From positions 1 to 64,000 of the forward strand of contig CBFGUG010000013.1 in the NCBI GenBank assembly GCA_965651905.1: a stretch of 64,000 bases of DNA, in the 5' to 3' direction. The notes under the pieces were generated by a model. That model did not search any database, was not told where the DNA came from, and worked only from the letters and a program-made list of their open reading frames with translations. Shown piece after piece: positions 15,481 through 23,918 of this stretch. Position numbers and translations under genes: made by a program. This DNA comes from SZUA-265 sp965651905. Lineage in GTDB: Bacteria > Myxococcota_A > Polyangia > Polyangiales > Polyangiaceae. Every line of letters begins with the position of its first letter. The stretch's first letter is position 1.

Positions 15481-17334
15481 ATGATATCGAACGACCTTCG
15501 AGCTGTACCAGCTCCGATAGAAGACGAACGCGGGGCGCGGCGGAGCACACTCCCACCGCCCAGCGGTACTCGTCAGCGACGCCAGGTTGAAGATACTCAA
15601 TCGGCGAGCACCACCGCTCTTGCACCCAACGCCGCGGCGAGGCGCATCGTCGACGCGCTGGTTGCTCGCGGTGTCACGACCTTCTTCGGCATTCCGGGGG
15701 GACCGGTTTGCCCCATCTTCGAGGCGTTGCGTTCTTGCAAAGACGCGCGTCTGATCCAGTCGCGCCACGAAAGCCATGCGGCGTTTTCTGCGGCGAGTTA
15801 CTACCGCGCTACGGGCAAGGTGCCGGCCGTCGTGGTCACTGCTGGTCCCGGGATCACGAACGCGGTATCCGGGGTGGCTTCGGCGTTCACGGAGCGCATC
15901 CCGATGGTGGTCATCGGTGGTGACGTGGCTTGGGCAACGCACGGCGGTCGCCTCGCGCAGGACTCAGGGCCCGAGGGACTGCGCGTCGAGCAACTCCTTG
16001 CGCCAATCACTCGCGCCCAGATCCGCGTCATTCACCCCCGCGCGACCGTATCCCAAACCGTTGCGGCGTGGGACGCTGCGACGGACGCGCTCAATCCGGG
16101 CCCGGCGTTGCTGATCGTGCCACTCGATCGCGCGACCGCTCCTGCCCCCGCCGTCGAGATCTACGAGCCGCAACAAGCGTACACGTTGCGCGCACCCAAG
16201 GCGTTGCTCGAGAAAACCGTCGAGTGGATCGCCGAGGCGCGGCGACCGCTCTTGGTCATCGGCGCGGGTTGCCGCGAACACGCAGTGTGGTTGAGACACT
16301 TGGTCGACGTGCTCGACGTGCCCTTCGTGACCACACCCCGCGCGAAGGGACTCGTTTCCGAACTACACCCGCGCTCACTGCGCAATGGTGGCATGGCCGC
16401 TTCCCTCTGGGCACGTCGATACACGTCAGAGCCCGTCGATGTCGCGCTCGTACTCGGCACGGACCTCGACGACACATCGATGGGACCGACACCCTACGTC
16501 GGTGTTGGTGGTCGTCTGATCCACGTCGACATCAACTCGGCGGTATTCAACCGCAACGTGCCCACGGCATTGGGCATCAATGCCGACGTCGGACACTTCG
16601 CGAAAGATCTCTACGAGGTCGTGGTTCGCGCGGGTGGGCGTAACGGTCATGCGCGGCAATTGATCCAGGAAGTGCGAGCGGAGTCGCCGTTCGACGTCGC
16701 GGGTTTCCGCCAGGAAGACTGTGACCCCATCACACCGCACCGCGCGATTGCCGACTTGGAGCTCGCGGCGGGCAAGTCCGCGCGTTTCATCACGGACATC
16801 GGTGAACACATGTTGTTCGCGCTGCACTACCTCACGGCAGAAGGTCCGGACGAGTTTCAGATTCAGCTCAACCTGGGCAGCATGGGTTCGGGTATCGCGG
16901 GTGCCACTGGCCTGGCGCTTGCCGATCCCAGTCGACGCGTCGTCTGCATCTGCGGCGACGGGGGCATGCAGATGGCTGGCATGGAAGTGCTGACGTCGCT
17001 CAAGGAACGTTTGCCCGTCGTTTACGCCGTGTTCAACGATTCTCGCTACAACATGGTGCATCACGGCATGAAACAAATCTTCGGCGACGCTGACCCCTAC
17101 GACACGTTGCCCGTCGACTTTGCCGCATGGGCGCGTTCGATGAACATCCCGTCGGCCATCATCACCCAATCAGGGCAGATCACCCGCGGCCTGCTCGACG
17201 ATCTGCAGATGGAGGGGGGACCCACGATCTTGGATATTCGTATCGACAAGGACGTCCGCATTCGCGGCGGCGGTCGGGTCGAAGCACTTCAACACATGTC
17301 CATGCTGGCCAGCGCGGCTGGGGAGGAACGATGA
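15481..17334 (+). CDS. ThDP-dependent enzyme, acetolactate-synthase-like (candidate acyloin synthase)
   Basis: 617 aa from the ATG at 15481, with GAGGAA 10 bases upstream. Domain order is that of large ThDP enzymes: PYR domain with the activating Glu97 (SRHESHAAFSAASYYRATG), a central Rossmann-like domain (~residues 250-400), then the PP domain with GDG at 492-494 (CICGDGGMQMAGMEVL) and Asn519 in VFNDSRYN. The family ligates or decarboxylates 2-keto acids. The ilv operon partner genes (ilvN, ilvC) are absent here, so a role in branched amino-acid synthesis is doubtful. It overlaps the KAS III-like gene by ATGA, so the two proteins are probably made together and act in one pathway. Exact substrate unknown. 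Confidence 0.85.
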   Translation: MISNDLRAVPAPIEDERGARRSTLPPPSGTRQRRQVEDTQSASTTALAPNAAARRIVDALVARGVTTFFGIPGGPVCPIFEALRSCKDARLIQSRHESHAAFSAASYYRATGKVPAVVVTAGPGITNAVSGVASAFTERIPMVVIGGDVAWATHGGRLAQDSGPEGLRVEQLLAPITRAQIRVIHPRATVSQTVAAWDAATDALNPGPALLIVPLDRATAPAPAVEIYEPQQAYTLRAPKALLEKTVEWIAEARRPLLVIGAGCREHAVWLRHLVDVLDVPFVTTPRAKGLVSELHPRSLRNGGMAASLWARRYTSEPVDVALVLGTDLDDTSMGPTPYVGVGGRLIHVDINSAVFNRNVPTALGINADVGHFAKDLYEVVVRAGGRNGHARQLIQEVRAESPFDVAGFRQEDCDPITPHRAIADLELAAGKSARFITDIGEHMLFALHYLTAEGPDEFQIQLNLGSMGSGIAGATGLALADPSRRVVCICGDGGMQMAGMEVLTSLKERLPVVYAVFNDSRYNMVHHGMKQIFGDADPYDTLPVDFAAWARSMNIPSAIITQSGQITRGLLDDLQMEGGPTILDIRIDKDVRIRGGGRVEALQHMSMLASAAGEER

Positions 17335-18407
17335 ACATCAAAGCAAGCGTCACGGGGCTCGGCGTCTGGTACCCCGAAGAGATTCGACGAAACGATGCCT
17401 GGCCCGCCGAGTTCGGCGGCAAGCTCGAGGCGAAGGGCGACCGCACCTTCAACGACATCCCTCCTTCGGACGACGCGGCCGCGGTCACCGCCCACCACCT
17501 CGCGGCAGAAAAACTCGACCCGTTCTTGGGATCGGTGGAGCGTCGCGTTGCGGATGAGAAGACTACCGCCATTCAGGCGGAGGTAGCTGCCGCACGAGTG
17601 GCCCTCGACGATGCAGGCGTGAAGCCCGATCAACTCGACGCTGTCATCTCCTATTCGTTGGTTCCTGAGCAGATCTGCCCCGGAAGTGCGGGCGCGGTCG
17701 CGCACGCGCTCGGCGCGACGAGCGCCATGACTTGGGCGATGGACGCCGCATGTGCAACGGTGATCGCTCAAATGGCGACTGCCGTCGCGCTGGTAGAGTC
17801 GGGCGCTGCCAAACACGTGCTGCTCACGCAGTCACATCTGCTGCTGCGGGTGATGGAGATGCTGCACCCAGCCACTCCCGGGTTGGGGGACGCTGCCACG
17901 GCATTTGTGGTGAGCCGTGAACGCCGCTGGCCCGTGCTCGCGACCTACAGCAGGACCAGCGGAGAATTTCACCGTGCCGTGACTTGGGTCCGGGGATACA
18001 CGCCGGAAACAGATCATCCGTGGTGGAAAGAGGGAGGCGACTACAGACTCGGGAGCCGCGCCCTGAAGGGCGCGCGAGCGCTCATGCGCGACACCGTCAG
18101 CATCGGTAGTCAAACCGTGCGAGAAGTGTGCACCCAAGCTCGGGTCGATCCCGAACGCATCGACCTGCTTGCCAGTGTTCAGCCGCGCGCTTGGATTCCT
18201 GGTGCTATCGCCGAACATGTCGGGCTGCGTCCGAACGCGGCGGTACACACCTATGAGCAGTACGCCCATGTCGGAGCGTGTGGACCCATCGCCAACTGGC
18301 ATCACGCCGTGACTACCGGTCATCCCGCACAGTTAGTTGCGCTGTACGCACAGGGTGCAGGTTTCACTCGGGGCGCGGCCCTGATCTCGATGGACTCCGC
18401 GGCGTGA
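17331..18407 (+). CDS. KAS III-like (FabH fold) condensing/acyl-transfer enzyme
   Basis: 358 aa. The ATG overlaps the stop of the ThDP gene (ATGA, 17331-17334) and GGGAGG precedes it. Thiolase-fold hallmarks: N-terminal VTGLGVWYPEE, and the nucleophile Cys141 in MDAACATVI, matching FabH DxAxACxG. A later segment reads GLGDAATAFVVSR. The other two FabH active-site residues are not conserved by eye. The position of the PHQAN His reads Val283-Gln284 (SVQPRAWIPG), and the position of the GNTSAAS Asn reads His313 (YAHVGACG). A role other than fatty-acid initiation is therefore likely, such as acyl transfer onto a ThDP-enzyme product. Cytosolic. Confidence 0.85.
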   Translation: MNIKASVTGLGVWYPEEIRRNDAWPAEFGGKLEAKGDRTFNDIPPSDDAAAVTAHHLAAEKLDPFLGSVERRVADEKTTAIQAEVAAARVALDDAGVKPDQLDAVISYSLVPEQICPGSAGAVAHALGATSAMTWAMDAACATVIAQMATAVALVESGAAKHVLLTQSHLLLRVMEMLHPATPGLGDAATAFVVSRERRWPVLATYSRTSGEFHRAVTWVRGYTPETDHPWWKEGGDYRLGSRALKGARALMRDTVSIGSQTVREVCTQARVDPERIDLLASVQPRAWIPGAIAEHVGLRPNAAVHTYEQYAHVGACGPIANWHHAVTTGHPAQLVALYAQGAGFTRGAALISMDSAA

Positions 18408-18424
18408 ATCGGAGCCCTGACGCG

Positions 18425-18441
18425 GCGAATCTTTGATTCGC
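18425..18441 (+). terminator. Perfect 7-bp hairpin after the KAS III gene
   Basis: GCGAATC-TTT-GATTCGC, 17 bp after the stop of the KAS III-like gene and 56 bp before the next start. There is no T-tract, so it could be a weak terminator or an RNA-stabilising stem. Confidence 0.4.
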
Positions 18442-18497
18442 TAGCTCAACGGGGTTACAACACGTGAGCGCGTGGGGACAGCCTCCGCGCTCGCGTC

Positions 18498-20096
18498 ATG
18501 TTGCCGCCGATCGCCACCGCCATTCACGTCTTCACGCCTGACCAGGTGGAGAAGCTGCAGGCGATCGCGCGTGCTCGTGAAGAGCGTGGCGATGACCACG
18601 TGGACGTTCTCGCCGCCGAGGGGGAGATCACGACGATACTCGATCGTCCGCTGCAGACCGTTGGACGCCAGCCCATCGGGATGGTCGTGAAGTCCGAAGG
18701 CGACGCACTGGAAGCGATATCGCTCGGGGCCGACGACGCGATCGTGATGAAGGTGATTGACGAGCCGAGCTTCGTGCAGTTCGTGGAGCGTGTGCGTCTG
18801 CGCGCGAGCTTGCGGCGCGAACACGAGCGCTTGTCCCAAGACGTTGCCCATGCCGAGAAACTGACGGCCCTGGGCACGCTGGTCGCGGGCGTCGGTCACG
18901 AGCTGAACAATCCACTTGCCGCCATCACCATGTCCCTCGACTTGGTGCGGGAGCAGGTGATGAAGGATCGCCGTTTGGTGACCCAGCTCGCCCGCGAGTT
19001 ACCCGAAGGCGCGATAGTGGGACCCGAACAAGCCGCGGCTCTGGGTCGCTTGACGTCGCTGCGCGATCCTGACGGGCAGTTGTTCGACGAGATCTCTTCC
19101 GCGACGGATCTCGTCGCACAGTTGGTGCGAGACTTGCGCGTGTTCTCGCGCAGCAGTGGCCCGGAAACGCCCACGCTGATCGAACCAACCAGCTTGATTG
19201 AGCAAGCGTTGCGACTGGTGCGCCGCGAGATCACGGCTCGGGGCATCATCGAGCGCGATTTCGGCCACGACATGCGGCCAATCGTGGGACCGCGCAACCG
19301 CCTGACGCAGGTGCTCACGAACCTGCTCGTCAACGCCGCCCACGCCATCAGCGAGACCGAACGTGACCTGCATCGAGTTCGTGTTGCGATTCGCCGCGAT
19401 GATCACTTCATCGCACTGTCCGTGACGGACACGGGGCCCGGCGTTCCAGAAGAATCGATAGAACGCATCTTCGATCCGTTCTACACGACCAAACGCGAAG
19501 GTTTGGGGACTGGTCTTGGGTTATCGCTTTCGCGCGCAACGTTGCGACAACTCGGTGGCGACTTGGTGGTCTCGTCAGTTTACGGTGAAGGCGCGACGTT
19601 CATCTGTTTGATCCCGCTGCCGACCGAAGAGGTGCTGCGAAATGCATCTTCATGGTCCGTGCCGTTGGTGCGCGCTTCCGTGGCAACCGGGCCGCTGAGC
19701 GTCTTGTTAATCGACGACGACGAACGTGTGCTGCGTGCAGGTGCGCGGGTGTTGCAAAGCAAACATCGCGTCATGATCGCACACGACGGGCAAGAGGCGA
19801 TCGATCTGTTGTCGTCGGGTTCCGAGGCGGACGTGATCGTGATGGAGCTCGACATTCCCGAGTGTGATGGCGTCGAGCTGTATCGCTGGCTGCAGGCTAA
19901 CCAACCACACCTTGCCAAGCGCGTCGTAGTAGCGACAGCGGCCGGCGATCGTGATCGCTTCGACGACTTCCTCACGCGCGAGAAACTTCACGTCCTACCC
20001 AAACCGTTCGGCACGGAAGCACTGCTCCGCGCCGTGGACACGGTCGCCGAAGACGACGTACGCGGTTACGGCAAGGTGAAGCCGAGATCCGCCTGA
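18498..20096 (+). CDS. Hybrid histidine kinase with pseudo-receiver N-terminus and Glu-for-Asp C-terminal receiver
   Basis: 532 aa. Residues 1-~105 resemble a receiver without its phosphorylation site (ending GADDAIVMKVIDEPSFVQFVERVRLRASL). The kinase core follows: HisKA with His134 (GVGHELNNPLAAI), N box (QVLTNLLVNAAHAI), G1 box (VTDTGPGVPEES) and G2 box (GLGTGLGLSLS). The C-terminal receiver (residues ~400-520) has the acidic pair (LLIDDDERV) and Lys (LPKPFG). Where the phospho-accepting Asp belongs it has Glu450 (VIVMELDIPECDG, codon GAG). No membrane segment, so cytosolic. It may be an output locked in a phospho-like state. It stands downstream of the KAS III gene but is separated from it by a hairpin. 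Confidence 0.88.
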   Translation: MLPPIATAIHVFTPDQVEKLQAIARAREERGDDHVDVLAAEGEITTILDRPLQTVGRQPIGMVVKSEGDALEAISLGADDAIVMKVIDEPSFVQFVERVRLRASLRREHERLSQDVAHAEKLTALGTLVAGVGHELNNPLAAITMSLDLVREQVMKDRRLVTQLARELPEGAIVGPEQAAALGRLTSLRDPDGQLFDEISSATDLVAQLVRDLRVFSRSSGPETPTLIEPTSLIEQALRLVRREITARGIIERDFGHDMRPIVGPRNRLTQVLTNLLVNAAHAISETERDLHRVRVAIRRDDHFIALSVTDTGPGVPEESIERIFDPFYTTKREGLGTGLGLSLSRATLRQLGGDLVVSSVYGEGATFICLIPLPTEEVLRNASSWSVPLVRASVATGPLSVLLIDDDERVLRAGARVLQSKHRVMIAHDGQEAIDLLSSGSEADVIVMELDIPECDGVELYRWLQANQPHLAKRVVVATAAGDRDRFDDFLTREKLHVLPKPFGTEALLRAVDTVAEDDVRGYGKVKPRSA

Positions 20097-20284
20097 GCCG
20101 ACTCGACCTGGACGCAGCGCAGAACCACCCCGGGGTCGACGTCGCGTGCCTCGATCGAGGTTTCCAAAAGCCGCCCTGCGTCGAGATCTGACCTGGCGGC
20201 GTTCGCTGGCCCTCCCAAACATCTCGATGCCGTCCGCACCGAGCCCGCGATCCATCGCCGAGGCAAACACGCTATAAGGCTGCC

Positions 20285-21688
20285 ATGTCGCAGTCGGATG
20301 CCGTCGAGTTCGTCAAGAGTCACGCGCTCAGTTGTTTGCCAGCCACACTTTCGCGTCTCCAGGGCTACCTACGTATCCCTGCCATCTCGTGTGAACCCGA
20401 GCATCACGCTGACGTCGAGAAGCTAGCCCGGCAGATTCGTGACGACTTGGAGGCGTTGGGGTTCGAACGCGCACGCGTCGTCAAAGTAGACGGCGCCTTG
20501 CCGCTCGTCGCTGCCGAACGCATGAACGCTGGCCCGAACAAGCCCACCTTGTTGATCTACGGGCACCTCGACTTGCAACCCGTGCGCGGAGAGGCGTGGG
20601 ACCATCCGCCCCACGAACCGATCGTCAAGGACGGCCGATTGTATGCTCGTGGCGCGGCTGACGACATGGGCGGTTGGGTTTCTCACATCGCAGCGCTCGA
20701 AGCTTGGCTCAGCGTAGTGGGTGAACTTCCCCTGAACGTAAAGCTCGTAATCGAAGGCGAAGAGGAGATTGGCTCGCCGAATCTCGAACGTTACATGGAC
20801 GAGTTTCCAGAGTTGTTCGAATCGGACGTGATGGTGCTCACGGATTGCGAAAACCCTTCGCCCGACATTCCTGGCCTGACGCGGAGCTTGCGCGGCATCT
20901 ACGAAGTGGAAGTGATTTGCGAGGCGCTGGAGTCGGACGTGCATTCTGGGCTGTGGGGCAACATGGTGCCCGACGCGGGCAACTCGTTGATCCTGCTTCT
21001 GGCTCGCTTGATGGACGACAACGGCCGCTTCAAGTTGGCACGACAAACGCTGCCCGAGCCCACGGCCAAAGAACTGTACGATGTCCCGCTCAGCGAGGCG
21101 GTGATCCGCGAGGGTTCACACATGCTCGAAGAGGTAAATCCACTACCCGCAGGCGGCCGCAGCGCTGCGGAGTGGGCATGGCGGCAGCCAGCAGTCACGG
21201 TACTCTCGACGAGCTTTCCGAAGGCAAACGAACACAAGAACGCGATCCGGGGCAAAGCCTCCGCGGTGCTCTCGATCCGAATCGCGCCTGGGCAGACCAA
21301 CGAGGACATTCACGCAGCGTTGTGTGAAGTCTTGTTGCAGGCGCCACCCGGGGGCGTCAAAGTGACGCTCGTCGAGCGAGCGGGGTCCGGCCAGAGTTGG
21401 CTCTACGAACCGCGGGGTCCCGCGTTCGAAGCAGCCGACCGCGCGTACGTCAAAGCTTGGGGCCGTCCACTCTTGCCGATAGGCATTGGCGGTTCGATTC
21501 CATTCGTGGCGCTGTTTGGGCGCAAGTATGACGAGTTGCCCCTGATCTTGAACGGCGTGTTGGACCCGTTGAGCGGCGCTCATGGTCCGAATGAGTCGCT
21601 ACACCTGGGCGTGTTCGAGAAAGCTGTGTGTGCCAACGTTCATCTGCTAGACGAACTCGCTCGTGAACCCGGGCTGCAAAAACCCTGA
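20285..21688 (+). CDS. M20-family dipeptidase/metallopeptidase
   Basis: 467 aa, the usual length for M20 dipeptidases (ArgE/DapE/CPG2 type). Metal-site motifs in order: GHLDLQPVRGEAW (His and Asp), GAADDMGGW (bridging Asp), EGEEEIGS (catalytic Glu pair), LTDCENPSPDIPG (Asp) and the final GAHGPNESLH (His). A dimerisation lid domain (~residues 200-330) contains SDVHSGLWGNMVPDAG. No signal peptide, so cytosolic peptide turnover. Transcribed alone, with a 188-bp upstream gap. Confidence 0.92.
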   Translation: MSQSDAVEFVKSHALSCLPATLSRLQGYLRIPAISCEPEHHADVEKLARQIRDDLEALGFERARVVKVDGALPLVAAERMNAGPNKPTLLIYGHLDLQPVRGEAWDHPPHEPIVKDGRLYARGAADDMGGWVSHIAALEAWLSVVGELPLNVKLVIEGEEEIGSPNLERYMDEFPELFESDVMVLTDCENPSPDIPGLTRSLRGIYEVEVICEALESDVHSGLWGNMVPDAGNSLILLLARLMDDNGRFKLARQTLPEPTAKELYDVPLSEAVIREGSHMLEEVNPLPAGGRSAAEWAWRQPAVTVLSTSFPKANEHKNAIRGKASAVLSIRIAPGQTNEDIHAALCEVLLQAPPGGVKVTLVERAGSGQSWLYEPRGPAFEAADRAYVKAWGRPLLPIGIGGSIPFVALFGRKYDELPLILNGVLDPLSGAHGPNESLHLGVFEKAVCANVHLLDELAREPGLQKP

Positions 21689-21799
21689 AATAGCCGGGAC
21701 AGAGCGCGCAGTGCGATCAACTCGACCGCTCTGCTTCCACTCGTGTTGCAACACTAGCGCAGGGGGCGTGAGAGTTTGACTCGGTTATACTAGCGCGTG

Positions 21800-23764
21800 A
21801 TGAAATCGTTTCTTGGCGTAACGTGGGTAGCTGCGCTGCTCCTTGGCTGTTCGGCTGTGGACGAACCTCCTGCCGTGGAGGGATCGGGCGGACAGCCTGG
21901 AGGTTCGCAGGGGGGTAGTGCGGGTGGGGGGGTCGTCGATCCATCTGACGAGTTCGTCGACACGCCACTCGAGCCCGGGCCTTCGCCGACCAGCAGCGAG
22001 ACGATCGCGCCGCCAGAATGTAGCGGCAATTGCACGGACCTGCCCGCGCAGCCCATCATCGTCGAGGGAACGGCGGTTGAAGCGGGTGACCCCGCGGCTG
22101 GGTTCGCCGCAGCTTCGGGTTCAGGCGTGTGCCTGCTCGAGCCTCCTGACGGCGCGATGATGCCCGCCAACTGGAGCCCACCCTACTTCGAGTGGTCGGG
22201 GTCGGACTCACTGTGGGAAATTACCGTGGAAAGCGCACAGCAGACCAACCAGCTCAAGGCCTACACCAACACCAGGTCTTGGCTCTTTCCCCCCGAGATT
22301 TGGTTTCCCTTTGCAGCCAACAACAACGAAGCGCCCGTGACAGTGACCGTGCGCGGCCAAAGCGGCGCGAGCAGCACCACCACGTTCCTGATCGCTCCCG
22401 TGCTGGCGACGGGCAGCATGGTTTACGCTGCGCTCAACGATCTCAGTTCGATGAACCCCAACGCCTCGTGGCTCGAGGGATTGAACGTTGGTGATGTGAA
22501 CACCAGCGAAGCGCTGCGTACGGAAGACGTCAACACTGCGGCTCCGCGTGACCAAGGGGGAAACGTGCAACGAGACCGCAACCCCGAAGTCACGTGTTTC
22601 GGATGCCACACGTCTACGCCTGGGGGCAGCGAAGTAGCGTTCACGGACACGTATCCCTGGTTCGGGGTGATCACGTCCATCGACGAAGCCAGCGCAGGCC
22701 AAACACCAGACTACTTGACGGAGTCGGCGATCGCCACCATCAGCCAGCCTTGGATGGGTATGTCGACGTTCTCCGAATCGGTGTGGTCGGCGGGTAACCG
22801 CGTGATGATCAGTAGCCTGGGCGTCGGAGATTACGATCCCAGCAACACGAGCAGAAAGCCCTGGCGTGTAGAGGCCAGCAATCAAGAGAACGCTGCGCTC
22901 GCGTGGTTCGATCTGGAAACGGACGAATTTGGTGGCCCACTCGCCGAAAACTCGGAAGATGCGGCCAACGCGTTGCTCGCTTCGTTCGGTACGACGTTCG
23001 GCTACATCGAGCGTAGCGGAGATTCGCGGGGAGCGATGGCCCCCGACTGGTCCAACGATGGGACCAAGATCGTGTACGTGTCCACTAATTGCGGCAAAGA
23101 TGGACGCCTGGGTTGTGGACAGAACGAGCCCATCCCAGCGGACAGCGATGCCGACCTCTACACGGTTCCCTACAATGACAAGGCTGGCGGCGCGGCCACA
23201 CCCGTATCAGGCGCGTCCGAGAGCGGTGTGTGGGAGTATTACCCCGAGTTCTCGCCCGACGATCGCTTCATCGCGTTCAACCGAGTGGAGAACTACACCT
23301 CTGTGCCCGACCCGGGCAATCAGGGCCCGCACGCACGCATGTATTACAATCCGAACGCGGAAGTTTGGGTCGTGCCCAGCGCAGGAGGGCAAGCCGTACG
23401 ACTCGCTGCAAACGACCCGACTTCGTGTGACCCACGCGGTGGAAGCAGCCCAGGCGTGTACAACAGCTGGGCGAAGTGGTCACCTCGCGCGGTTACCTCG
23501 GCCAGCGGCAAGACGTACTACTGGCTGATCTTCCAGTCCGCGCGGGATCCGAACAGTACGTTTCAATTCCAAAGTGACAACTTTACGGCGAGTGGCGCCA
23601 ACTCGCAACTCTACCTCGCGGGTGTCGAAGTCGTTGGCGGGCAGATCACCAGGACGTTCCCCGCTGTCTACATCTGGGCGCAGAACCCAGACACGCTCAA
23701 CGTCACGCCCGCCTGGGACACGTTTCCGATTCCACCGCCGTCCCGCGTTCCGCGTGTTCGCTAG
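21800..23764 (+). CDS. TolB-like beta-propeller lipoprotein with one CxxCH motif
   Basis: 654 aa. A GTG lies directly before the ATG at 21800; either could be used. Lipobox LLGC within MKSFLGVTWVAALLLGCSAV. A Gly/Ser/Pro linker follows. Residues ~115-210 form a beta-sandwich-like segment. C266-F-G-C269-H270 is a single heme-c attachment motif (CxxCH). Residues ~400-600 carry PD40/TolB-type blades (MAPDWSNDGTKIVYVS, YYPEFSPDDRFIAFNRV, EVWVVPSAGGQAVRLA). Likely anchored in the outer or inner membrane and facing the periplasm or outside. A xylanase gene follows 154 bp later, but the two are not obviously coupled. Confidence 0.85.
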   Translation: MKSFLGVTWVAALLLGCSAVDEPPAVEGSGGQPGGSQGGSAGGGVVDPSDEFVDTPLEPGPSPTSSETIAPPECSGNCTDLPAQPIIVEGTAVEAGDPAAGFAAASGSGVCLLEPPDGAMMPANWSPPYFEWSGSDSLWEITVESAQQTNQLKAYTNTRSWLFPPEIWFPFAANNNEAPVTVTVRGQSGASSTTTFLIAPVLATGSMVYAALNDLSSMNPNASWLEGLNVGDVNTSEALRTEDVNTAAPRDQGGNVQRDRNPEVTCFGCHTSTPGGSEVAFTDTYPWFGVITSIDEASAGQTPDYLTESAIATISQPWMGMSTFSESVWSAGNRVMISSLGVGDYDPSNTSRKPWRVEASNQENAALAWFDLETDEFGGPLAENSEDAANALLASFGTTFGYIERSGDSRGAMAPDWSNDGTKIVYVSTNCGKDGRLGCGQNEPIPADSDADLYTVPYNDKAGGAATPVSGASESGVWEYYPEFSPDDRFIAFNRVENYTSVPDPGNQGPHARMYYNPNAEVWVVPSAGGQAVRLAANDPTSCDPRGGSSPGVYNSWAKWSPRAVTSASGKTYYWLIFQSARDPNSTFQFQSDNFTASGANSQLYLAGVEVVGGQITRTFPAVYIWAQNPDTLNVTPAWDTFPIPPPSRVPRVR

Positions 23765-23918
23765 CGATTCTTGGATGGAACTGACGAGCAGGCGCGCTTG
23801 GTCCGGCCCAGTTGGCGACGGCCACGCTCGTCCTCGGTTGCTAGTGCCTCACGCGAGGGGCGCGCGCGATCGGCAGGGTGCTTCGCTTTTCCGACGAGAT
23901 TCGTTAGCTTCAAGCGTC

